NCBI GenBank assembly: GCA_947627655.1
Contig: CANQWW010000005.1
Span: 1 to 44,747 of the forward strand
Source of the DNA: an uncultured Acinetobacter sp.
GTDB lineage: Bacteria; Pseudomonadota; Gammaproteobacteria; Pseudomonadales; Moraxellaceae
Length of the DNA stretch: 44,747 nucleotides
Direction of reading: 5' to 3'
The position numbers and the translations under genes are program-made. Positions 27,414 to 34,930 of the stretch are shown here, piece by piece. Numbering within the stretch: position 1 is the stretch's first letter; each line of letters opens with the position of its first letter. Under the pieces are notes generated by a model, which saw only the letters and a program-made list of their open reading frames with translations, was not told the origin of the DNA and did no database searches.

Positions 27414-28427
27414 ATGACTGAGCTCAAAACCCTTGAACAACTTCAACCTCGCATCAGTGTTGCGCCGATGATGGACTGGACCACCAAGGATTATCGTTTC
27501 TTTGCCCGTCTGTTTAACCCGAATATCATTCTCTATACTGAAATGGTGACCACAGGTGCCATCATTCATGGCGATGCCAAACGGCATTTAGATTTCAACC
27601 AAGAAGAACAACCGATTGTGCTGCAACTGGGTGGTTCGAACCCGAAAGAATTGGCACTGTGTACGAAGATGGCGCAGGACTGGGGTTATAACGAAGTCAA
27701 CCTAAATGTTGGCTGTCCAAGTGACCGCGTCCAAAACAATAAGATCGGTGCCTGTCTAATGGCAGAGCCGGATCTGGTCGCCGAGTGTATTCATGAAATG
27801 CGCAATGCTGTCGATATTCCCGTGACCGTCAAGCATCGTATCGGGATTGATGACATGCAGTCTTATGAAGAAATGCTGCATTTTGTCGATACAGTTGCTA
27901 AAACCGGCTGTAATAACTTTATTGTGCATGCCCGTATTGCACTATTACAGGGTTTATCACCCAAAGAAAACCGTGAAGTTCCTCCCCTACGTTATGAAGA
28001 TGTTTATCGTCTAAAACAGGATCGGCCTGAACTGCTGATTGAAATCAACGGCGGCATCAAGACCTATGCAGAAACAGTTGAACACCTGAAGCATGTGGAT
28101 GGTGTAATGATTGGTCGTGAGGCTTATCATAATCCCTACCTGCTGGCTGAACTCGGTCAATTATGGAATCTGCAAGCAGCAGACCGTTTTGAGATCATGC
28201 AACAGATGCTGCCTTATATTGCCCAGCGCATGGCTGAAGGTGCGCCACTGTCAATTATTAGCCGTCATATTTTGGGCCTGTTCCAGAACCTACCGGGGGC
28301 ACGCAAGTGGCGTCAAGCATTGAGTGGGGGTAATGCAAAAACCTTGAAAGATGTGGAAACAGCGCTGTTTAATATTCAGGAAGCGATGCAACGTACTGAA
28401 GAATATTTATTAGCGCAGCAAACATAA
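27414..28427 (+). CDS. dusA: DusA, tRNA-dihydrouridine(20/20a) synthase
   Basis: This 337-residue FMN enzyme reduces U20/U20a in the tRNA D-loop. Conserved blocks are APMMDWTTKDYR (17-28), LYTEM, LNVGCPSDRVQ with catalytic C101, VHARIALLQGLSPKENREVPPL (about 170-191) and EINGGIKTY. The SPKENR motif is diagnostic of DusA against DusB and DusC. The family often has Lys after HAR, where Ile is found here. It is transcribed alone, with a terminator 15 bases after the stop. Confidence 0.95.
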   Translation: MTELKTLEQLQPRISVAPMMDWTTKDYRFFARLFNPNIILYTEMVTTGAIIHGDAKRHLDFNQEEQPIVLQLGGSNPKELALCTKMAQDWGYNEVNLNVGCPSDRVQNNKIGACLMAEPDLVAECIHEMRNAVDIPVTVKHRIGIDDMQSYEEMLHFVDTVAKTGCNNFIVHARIALLQGLSPKENREVPPLRYEDVYRLKQDRPELLIEINGGIKTYAETVEHLKHVDGVMIGREAYHNPYLLAELGQLWNLQAADRFEIMQQMLPYIAQRMAEGAPLSIISRHILGLFQNLPGARKWRQALSGGNAKTLKDVETALFNIQEAMQRTEEYLLAQQT

Positions 28428-28441
28428 AATCTCTAAATGTC

Positions 28442-28466
28442 AAAGCACCCTGAGCGGTGCTTTTTT
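28442..28466 (+). terminator. Rho-independent terminator of dusA
   Basis: AAGCACC / GGTGCTT hairpin with a six-base loop followed by TTTTTT, 15 bases after the dusA stop. Confidence 0.82.
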
Positions 28467-28487
28467 AATGGCTGGTTTGTATCAAAC

Positions 28488-28997
28488 TTAGCGCGTATAG
28501 GCTGTAATATTACCCACCGGGATCGGTGCTTCGATCTGCCTGACACTCTCTTGCGTTGGTTGAAGATGAGTTTCCGGGAAGTTTTCCTGTGCCTGAAATA
28601 GTTGATTCTGAGTCTGTTCCTGTTCCAGCTGTAAAGACAAAGCAGCCAGCTCCTGTTCTAATTGTTGCTGGTAGTGCTGAATTTCAACTTCATCAATAAA
28701 GGCGAAAGCATCTTCTTCAAGCTGCCAGTTATAGCCCTGCTCGACCTGCTGAATATAGACCTGTAACGGATAGTCCTGTCCTTGATAGCGGACTTGTGCC
28801 AGCGCCTTAAACTGTTGACCTGAACGTTCGGTCACTTTGAGCTGCATGACCTGCAAACGGTAGGCACGATAGTCTGCACTGCTGTTAAATTCACGCTGCA
28901 TCTGCTGCTGGATATTACGCGCCAGTTCATCAATAGAGATAAAATAACTGCATGCGGCCAATAAACCACTCAACAGGATCAGGCTGATTGTTTTCAT
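28488..28997 (-). CDS. Small lipoprotein of unknown function, C-terminal coiled coil
   Basis: This 169-residue protein starts at MKTISLILLSG, with GGAGG just upstream; an upstream start at 29057 lacks this. Residues 1-15 are a lipoprotein signal ending in the lipobox LLAAC, with Ser after the Cys. Residues 30-105 look like a small alpha/beta domain. Residues 110-145 are rich in Gln/Glu/Leu (QQQLEQELAALSLQLEQEQ) and should form a coiled coil. No catalytic motif or named family is recognised. It faces dusA across the shared terminator region and is probably monocistronic. Confidence 0.75.
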   Translation of the reverse strand: MKTISLILLSGLLAACSYFISIDELARNIQQQMQREFNSSADYRAYRLQVMQLKVTERSGQQFKALAQVRYQGQDYPLQVYIQQVEQGYNWQLEEDAFAFIDEVEIQHYQQQLEQELAALSLQLEQEQTQNQLFQAQENFPETHLQPTQESVRQIEAPIPVGNITAYTR

Positions 28998-29179
28998 AGC
29001 ACCTCCAGGCCGCATGAAACATGCGACTGGGACAGAACACGGTCTAATTATTATCATTTTATTTTAATCATTTTTATCTGATCAGGATATCCTCCCAAAA
29101 TGAACCATACGGCTATATTCGGGACTTGTTTTTATACGCTGATTAAAAACTACATTTCTCTCAATAAAAAACTATCAAT

Positions 29180-29206
29180 AAAAAAAAGCCCTGCTAGGCA
29201 GAGCTT
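29180..29206 (-). terminator. Rho-independent terminator of coaBC
   Basis: On the minus strand AGCTCTGC / GCAGGGCT with a three-base loop is followed by a run of T (complement of the A run up to 29186). It lies 26 bases beyond the coaBC stop. Confidence 0.82.
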
Positions 29207-29231
29207 ATTGATGAGCCATAAGATCAATACT

Positions 29232-30506
29232 TTAAAACATGTCATCTTGGCTAGGATCATGGTGCAAGGCATCATGCATCGCTTCAACCAACTGCTGAGC
29301 AATCTCCTGTTTGGAGGCTTTTTCCAAATCACGCTTATCGAGCTGATAGGCATCTGCAAAGAACACCGTCATGGCGTTTTCGTCTGACGCAAAACCGATA
29401 TCCTGACGTGACACATCATTGCAGGCAATCATATCCAGCTTTTTCGCGACCAGTTTACCGGCTGCATATTCTTCGATATTGCGGGTTTCAGCGGCAAAGC
29501 CGACCATAAAGGGACGTTTTTCCTGTTGCGCAATGGTCGCCACAATATCCGGGTTTTTGATCAGCGCCACATTCAGCTCATCACCCGATTTTTTGATTTT
29601 GTGCTCAGCCACTTGTGCCACACGATAATCAGCCACCGCAGCAGTGGCGATAAAAATATCACAGCCCTGTTCCAGCATCTTCAAGCTTTCATCCAGCATT
29701 TTAACCGCAGACGTCACATTTTTACGCTTCACTCCGTTAGGGGTATCCAGGCTGACTGGTCCTGCAATTAACGTCACATCTGCGCCCGCAGCATAACAGG
29801 CCGCTGCCAGCGCAAAGCCCATTTTCCCGGTTCTGTGGTTGGAAATATAACGGACCGGATCAATCGCTTCACGGGTGGGTCCTGCGGTAATCGTGACCCG
29901 CTTGCCTGCCAGCAGGCCGAATTTCTCGGCAATGGCACGCTGCGCTTTATGGAAGTATTCGGTCACCTGATGCGCCAGCTCTTCCGGTTCCGGCATCCGG
30001 CCGAGGCCAACATCTCCACAGGCCTGTGAACCAGCCTCCGGCATGATGATATGTACCCCATCTTCCATCAGGATGGACAGATTGCGTTGGGTCGCTTTCG
30101 CTGCCCACATCTGCTGATTCATCGCCGGTGCCACCCAGACAGGTGCCTTGGTCGCCAGATATAAAGTACTGAGCAAATCATCTGCCAATCCCGCAGCAAA
30201 TTTGGCCAGAGTATCGCAACTGGCAGGCGCCACCAGTACCAGATCGGCCCAGCGCGCCAGTTCAATATGCCCCATACCGGCTTCAGCTTCAGGATCAAGT
30301 AAGGTGGTATGCACAGGATTGCCAGACAAAGCCTGGAACGTCAATGGTGTAATAAAGGCCTGTGCACCTTCGGTCATCACGACACGAACATTAAATCCGG
30401 CATCTTTGAGACGGCGGACCAGAATGGCACTTTTATAGGCGGCAATACCACCTGTCACGGCTAAAATGATATTTTTATGAGGAATTACACTTACGTCGAA
30501 GCTCAC
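29232..30506 (-). CDS. coaBC: CoaBC, phosphopantothenoylcysteine decarboxylase / phosphopantothenate-cysteine ligase
   Basis: This 424-residue bifunctional enzyme of coenzyme A synthesis starts at GTG 30506. The N-terminal flavodoxin-like CoaC decarboxylase (residues 10-190) has VTGGIAAYKSAILVRRL, LVLVAPASCDTLAKF, APAMNQQMW and the catalytic Cys in ACGDVGLGRMPEP. The CoaB ligase (about 200-405) has TAGPTREAIDPVRYISNHRTGKMG, TAAVADYRVAQVAEHKIKK and VGFAAET. It is divergent from radC, as in many gammaproteobacteria. Confidence 0.96.
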   Translation of the reverse strand: MSFDVSVIPHKNIILAVTGGIAAYKSAILVRRLKDAGFNVRVVMTEGAQAFITPLTFQALSGNPVHTTLLDPEAEAGMGHIELARWADLVLVAPASCDTLAKFAAGLADDLLSTLYLATKAPVWVAPAMNQQMWAAKATQRNLSILMEDGVHIIMPEAGSQACGDVGLGRMPEPEELAHQVTEYFHKAQRAIAEKFGLLAGKRVTITAGPTREAIDPVRYISNHRTGKMGFALAAACYAAGADVTLIAGPVSLDTPNGVKRKNVTSAVKMLDESLKMLEQGCDIFIATAAVADYRVAQVAEHKIKKSGDELNVALIKNPDIVATIAQQEKRPFMVGFAAETRNIEEYAAGKLVAKKLDMIACNDVSRQDIGFASDENAMTVFFADAYQLDKRDLEKASKQEIAQQLVEAMHDALHHDPSQDDMF

Positions 30507-30619
30507 AAACAGGCTACCTTTGTGTTGCAGTGGCGCTCACAATAGCATTAAATAAGGTCATACCCAAGAGAGTCACCGGGTAGAAAAACCATAATTAATA
30601 ATAAAAAAGTCTAATAAAT

Positions 30620-31312
30620 ATGAATTTCTCGATTAAACATTGGCCGGAGCAGGAACGGCCACGGGAACGCCTGCTTCAGGCGGGTCCACAAAGCTTATCC
30701 GATGCTGAACTGCTGGCGATTTTCCTGCGCTCCGGCTCACAGCAACACTCTGCGGTTGAACTGGCACGCCTCTTGATTCAGCATTTCGGTCATCTGAGTG
30801 ACCTGCTGGATGCCCCCTTGGAAGAAATCTGCCAGTTTCATGGTATGGGCCTAAGTAAATTCACCCAATTAATGGCCGTTAAAGAGCTGGGACGGCGTTA
30901 CGTCGCCGAACATTTGCGTCAGGATGCACTGGAACTCAGCCATTCTCGCAAGATTATGGACTATCTGCGTTTTGAACTGCTGGGCGAAACCCAAGAGGTA
31001 TTTGCAGTCCTGTGTCTGGATGCCGGGTTAAGAAAGATCAGCTTTAAAAAAATGTTTTATGGTTCACTCAATGCCTGTGAAATTTCACTCAATCAGCTGC
31101 TACGTCATGCCATTCAGCAACAGGCTACGGCACTTGTGATTGCACACAATCATCCGCTTGGGGAAGCTCAACCGTCCGCGGCTGATATCCAGTTGACCCA
31201 GCAGATTGCCAAGGCCTGTCAACTGGTAGAAATCCGTCTGGTGGATCACTGTATCATTGCTCGGGAAGGCAGTTTCTCCTTTGCTGAGCAGCAACTCATC
31301 AAAACTATCTGA
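30620..31312 (+). CDS. radC: RadC family JAB/MPN-domain protein
   Basis: This 230-residue protein has an N-terminal helix-hairpin-helix-like region (ERLLQAGPQSLSDAELLAIFLRSG, FHGMGLSKFTQL). Its C-terminal JAB1/MPN-like domain has the metal-binding HNHPLGEAQPSAAD near residue 180 and conserved VFAVLCLDA. RadC was named for DNA repair, but its biochemical role is unsettled. It is divergently placed from coaBC, the usual location. The bestrophin-type gene begins 77 bases downstream. Confidence 0.94.
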   Translation: MNFSIKHWPEQERPRERLLQAGPQSLSDAELLAIFLRSGSQQHSAVELARLLIQHFGHLSDLLDAPLEEICQFHGMGLSKFTQLMAVKELGRRYVAEHLRQDALELSHSRKIMDYLRFELLGETQEVFAVLCLDAGLRKISFKKMFYGSLNACEISLNQLLRHAIQQQATALVIAHNHPLGEAQPSAADIQLTQQIAKACQLVEIRLVDHCIIAREGSFSFAEQQLIKTI

Positions 31313-31388
31313 ACGGCCAAGGATATGACTTGACAAAGCTGTGACAAGTTATGAAGATCATGAAAAAAATTGTGATGATTCCAATAAA

Positions 31389-32299
31389 ATGATCGTACGT
31401 GACCAACCCAATATCTTTAAAGTGCTGTTTTCATGGCGAGGCACGATTTTACCGAAGGTCCTGCCGCCTTTAGGTGTGGTCATGTTGATTTCTGCTATTG
31501 TGGGCGGTTTATCTTATACGGATGTGGTCTATCTGCCTGACTTGCCTCTGGTCGGTTTTACCCTGATTGGTGTCGTATTATCAATTTTCCTTGGTTTTAA
31601 AAATACTGCCTGTTACGAGCGCTGGTGGGAAGCGCGTAAACTCTGGGGTATTCTGATTGCCAATTCACGTCATTTTGACCGCGATTGCCGTATATTGACT
31701 CAAGCACGGCGTGAACGGGTTATCCAGCATGTCATTGTTTTTGCCAATGTACTGCGTGACCGATTACGTCATCAGACCGCCAATCCGACTGAACTGGTCG
31801 AAACCAGTGGCCTGAGTCCACACGCCTTGCAACAATTGCATCAACAGGCGAATGCGCCGCAGTACACACTCAGTCTGATCCAATGGGAATTGATGCAGGC
31901 ACTAAAAGAGGGTGAGATTTCTGACATCATCTATACTCAAATGAACCAGCATGTCGCCGAACTGAGTATTGTACAGACCGGTTGTGACCGTATCGCTACC
32001 ACGCCCTTACCGTTTGCCTATTCCGTATTGCTCAACCGCACAGTTTATTTTTTCTGTTTCATGCTGCCTTTCAGTCTGGGCTCTACCCTCGGGATTATCA
32101 CGCCCCTTCTGGTCGGAATTCTCGCTTATACCTTTTTAGGTCTGACGCATTAAGTTCGGAAATTGAAGAGCCTTTTGGCACACAAAGCAATGACTTACCA
32201 CTCGATTCAATGGTACGGACTATTGAAATTGAGCTGCTTGGCACTTTGGGTAAACCCACACCACCGCCGATTCAGGCCCGTGATCATAATTTACTCTAA
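31389..32299 (+). pseudogene. Bestrophin-family (RFP-TM/UPF0187) anion channel, broken by a one-base frameshift
   Basis: The start MIVRDQPNIFK is typical of bacterial bestrophin-like channels. Membrane helices follow (residues 17-38 and 50-62), with FKNTACYERWWEARKLWG (about 75-92) and FCFMLPFSLGS (near 220). The frame stops at 32153 after YTFLGLTH. From 32147 the neighbouring frame continues without a gap as ALSSEIEEPFGTQSNDLPLD and RTIEIELLGTL to a stop at 32299. This is the conserved family motif normally read FLGLDAL.SEIEEPFGT. Restoring one G near 32144 (CTGACG to CTGGACG) rejoins the frames. The intact length would be 303 residues, as expected. It is either a true mutation or a sequencing error. 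Confidence 0.85.
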
Positions 32300-32507
32300 T
32301 CAATCTAAACTCTGCCTGTGTGCCAGGCATGTATACAGGCCATTTCTTATAAAAACTAGTTCTTATACAAACCAAAGTGACTATGGATTTTTAAAAATGG
32401 ATTTTTCACTGTATCCCCAACCTAGTCGTCGCTCATACTTGACTGCCGATACCATTCCCCATTCATTGAAGATGACAAAGCTCTGTCAACCTGATTCTAT
32501 CCTACGG

Positions 32508-33359
32508 TCAGCGGAAACTCTCCCAAATCCCAACCTGACCTTCTCTGAGACTTGGAATACGACCCAGCTTGATCCAGGGCATATGATCACCATGAAAGTC
32601 ACTACCCACCGAGACTTTTAACCCATGTTCGGCCAGCATCCGATCGACCATTTGCCGGGTAGAAGCTGGATCAACGGCTGGAGGCAACTCGACAGCATCT
32701 CCACCGAACTTGGCGAAAATTTCGATCAGATAACGGATATTGGTGGCTGACAAATCATAACGAGTCGGATGGGCCAGCACTGCAAAACCACCACTGGCAT
32801 GAATGACCTGAATGGTTTCTTCCAGTCCCAAGCCATCAAACTTCACATAAGCCTTTTTGCCTTCCTTGATATATCTGTCAAAGGCTTGTTGTGGACGACT
32901 GACAATGCCCTTTTCCACCAGCGTTTTGGCAATATGCGTCCGCGTGACCCGATCCGGAATCTGCTCCACTTTAGCAACGACCTCCGGATAAATATCTTCA
33001 CCAATTAAGGGCGTCAGTAATTCACAGATCTTTCGGGAGCGTTCCGCCCGAATGCGTTTCTGCTGCTCTAAAGCCTGTTGCAGAGGCTCAGGATTCTGGA
33101 TATCCAGCGCCACAATATGCACACCATAGTTTTTTTTGGTGGCTGGACGTGACCATTGACTGGATATTTCCACCCCGGAAATGACCTTAATACTGTGATC
33201 TTTTGCCGCCTCCCGGGCCAGCGCTACACCGTCCATCGTGTCATGGTCAGTCAATGCCAGCGTATGGATAAAACTGGCCGCTGCTGCCTCTACCAGCTGT
33301 TGTGGACTCAAGGTTCCATCAGAAATATTGCTATGTGTATGTAAATCTACGCCGTGCAT
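32508..33359 (-). CDS. rnm: PHP-domain 3',5'-nucleoside bisphosphate phosphatase / RNase AM (YciV family)
   Basis: This 283-residue PHP metal-dependent phosphoesterase has its first metal motif in VDLHTHSNISDGT (residues 4-16), followed by ALTDHDTMDG, GVEIS, VLAHPTRYD and GSDFHGDHMP. The E. coli homologue hydrolyses pAp-type nucleotides and trims 5' ends of rRNA precursors (RNase AM). Start ATG 33359 is chosen over the GTG one codon upstream. It is divergent from yciB. In E. coli yciV likewise lies in the trp-yci region, so the yci gene grouping is retained here. Confidence 0.9.
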   Translation of the reverse strand: MHGVDLHTHSNISDGTLSPQQLVEAAAASFIHTLALTDHDTMDGVALAREAAKDHSIKVISGVEISSQWSRPATKKNYGVHIVALDIQNPEPLQQALEQQKRIRAERSRKICELLTPLIGEDIYPEVVAKVEQIPDRVTRTHIAKTLVEKGIVSRPQQAFDRYIKEGKKAYVKFDGLGLEETIQVIHASGGFAVLAHPTRYDLSATNIRYLIEIFAKFGGDAVELPPAVDPASTRQMVDRMLAEHGLKVSVGSDFHGDHMPWIKLGRIPSLREGQVGIWESFR

Positions 33360-33403
33360 CACTATACTATGATATTTATTTGATCAGATTTAGATACTCT
33401 AAC

Positions 33404-34015
33404 ATGAAAGCACTTTTAGACTTTGTGCCCCTCATTATTTTCTTTTATTTATATAAGACAGTAGAACCTCAAGATACTAACCACCCACTGCTGCAACTGA
33501 TTGGCTCAACTGGTGGGGTCGACAATAACAATATTCTTGTCGCAACCACAGGTCTGATCATTTCTATGTTAGTGGTGTACGGCGCCCTGTTTGTGTCACA
33601 AAAATTCCGTCTCGACAAACAGCAGTGGATTGTCCTGTTTATGACGGTCATCTTTGGCGGCATTACCCTGATGCTGAGTGACGATTTCTATATCCGTTTA
33701 AAAGCTGTATTGCTCAATCTGGTCTTTGCCGGTGTATTCTTGCTGTCGCCATGGTTCAGTAAAGATAAAAAGCCACTCATTCAACGCCTCTTTGGTCCTG
33801 TGTTTAACCTCGGTGCCCAAGGCTGGATGAAATTAAACTATGCCTGGGCCGCGATGTTTGCTGTGATGTCTTTTCTACACGGCTTCTTTGCCTATGTGTT
33901 TATGGAAGGAAAATATTGGGGTGAATTTACCGCATTTGGTGACATGATCGTGATGTTTTCATTTATCATTGTCCAATTCATTTTATTACGCAAATATTTC
34001 AAATCTGCTGAATGA
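33404..34015 (+). CDS. yciB: YciB / IspZ, inner membrane septation protein A family
   Basis: This 203-residue protein starts at MKALLDFVPLIIFFYLYK, a family signature. Five or six hydrophobic helices follow, including ATTGLIISMLVVYGALF, VLFMTVIFGGITLML, LLNLVFAGVFLLSPWF and MFSFIIVQFILLRKYF. YciB works at the inner membrane in cell-envelope integrity and septation, and interacts with elongation and division proteins in E. coli. The downstream YciI gene follows after 44 bases. Confidence 0.93.
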   Translation: MKALLDFVPLIIFFYLYKTVEPQDTNHPLLQLIGSTGGVDNNNILVATTGLIISMLVVYGALFVSQKFRLDKQQWIVLFMTVIFGGITLMLSDDFYIRLKAVLLNLVFAGVFLLSPWFSKDKKPLIQRLFGPVFNLGAQGWMKLNYAWAAMFAVMSFLHGFFAYVFMEGKYWGEFTAFGDMIVMFSFIIVQFILLRKYFKSAE

Positions 34016-34059
34016 CTGAATCGCTGAATCACAGTTAAAACCACTCATCGAGAACCGAC

Positions 34060-34362
34060 ATGCCATTATTTGTTGTTACCTGCACTGATCAGGAAGGTAC
34101 TGTAGAAAAACGTCTTGCTATCCGCCCACAACATCTTGAACGTCTGCAAAAACTGGATGATGAAGGCCGCCTGATTGTGGCGGGAGCCATGCCAAAAGAA
34201 GCTGGAAATCCTCAGGCCGGCTTTTATGGCAGCACGATTATTGTCGACTTTGACAGCCGTGAAGCACTGGATGAATGGCTGAAGGAAGAACCGTTCCTGA
34301 AAGAGGGTGTTTATTCACACATTGACGTGAAACCATTCAATAAAGCATTTCCTCAAGGATAA
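34060..34362 (+). CDS. yciI: YciI family protein
   Basis: This 100-residue ferredoxin-like dimeric alpha+beta-barrel protein matches the YCII family in full, with MPLFVVTCTDQEG, HLERLQKLDDEGRLIVAGAMP, and EALDEWLKEEPFLKEGVYSHIDVKPF. The conserved His/Asp pair of this family is present (HLERL and the late D/H positions). The enzymatic role of free-standing YciI proteins is not established. It lies between yciB and a small membrane protein gene (five-base gap) and is probably co-transcribed with both. Confidence 0.9.
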   Translation: MPLFVVTCTDQEGTVEKRLAIRPQHLERLQKLDDEGRLIVAGAMPKEAGNPQAGFYGSTIIVDFDSREALDEWLKEEPFLKEGVYSHIDVKPFNKAFPQG

Positions 34363-34367
34363 GGTTC

Positions 34368-34892
34368 ATGCACGCAGTATTTGCCAGTTTAATTAGTCTA
34401 ACTCTTGCCTGTACAACTGCCTGGGCAGTTGAAGCATCTCCGCAGGCAGCACCGGCTGCCCCAGCGCAAAATACGACAGCAACTGTGCAAGCGGCGGCCA
34501 CTCATACGCTGCCGCAGACCCTGCCCGCGCATCAACCGAGTATCATGCCGGTGGCCGCCACCAATAATCCTCTGGTTCAAAACCCTGCTGCCAAGCCCTT
34601 GACCGCAGAAGATATTGCGAAAAATAAGGCACAGCAGGATGCCAAAGTCAAGGCACTGGTTAAAGATCAGGCGACACGCCTGCAACAGCTGGAAAAAGCC
34701 AATCTGGAAGCGCTGACCCAGAATCAGGAATTGCAGTTAAAAAATGACAATCTCGGTGTGCAGGTACAGGTCCTACAAAGTGAACGTAGCGCCCAGATGT
34801 TCCTCTACGGCGCTGCCACACTGGCTGTAGGCGTTCTGCTCGGCTTTCTGATTGCAAGTTATGTTTATACCAAACGTCGTCGTCAGTGGTAA
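34368..34892 (+). CDS. Hypothetical exported protein with coiled coil and C-terminal membrane anchor
   Basis: This 174-residue protein is of no recognised family. Residues 1-20 form a signal peptide (MHAVFASLISLTLACTTAWA). Residues 21-78 are Ala/Pro/Thr/Gln-rich and probably disordered. Residues 85-142 are heptad-like (ATRLQQLEKANLEAL...QELQLKNDNLGVQVQVLQSE) and should form a coiled coil. A helix at about 146-167 (LYGAATLAVGVLLGFLIASYVY) is followed by the basic tail TKRRRQW, placing the coiled coil in the periplasm. The layout is like E. coli YgiM without its SH3 domain. It starts five bases after yciI. Confidence 0.7.
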   Translation: MHAVFASLISLTLACTTAWAVEASPQAAPAAPAQNTTATVQAAATHTLPQTLPAHQPSIMPVAATNNPLVQNPAAKPLTAEDIAKNKAQQDAKVKALVKDQATRLQQLEKANLEALTQNQELQLKNDNLGVQVQVLQSERSAQMFLYGAATLAVGVLLGFLIASYVYTKRRRQW

Positions 34893-34930
34893 GCTATCGC
34901 CTTTCCTGATGTATTGAGGTTGGAGCCGTT

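Noticed and set aside
29150..29400. Plus- and minus-strand short frames around the coaBC terminator
   Set aside because: They overlap the coaBC 3' end and its hairpin; no independent coding evidence.
32310..32340. Short inverted repeat GCCTG...CAGGC after the broken bestrophin gene as a terminator
   Set aside because: The stem is short and is not followed by a T run, so it was not called.
32163..32621. 152-codon plus-strand frame after the bestrophin stop
   Set aside because: It overlaps the out-of-frame bestrophin C-terminus and then the rnm 3' end; the true signal is the bestrophin continuation in another frame.
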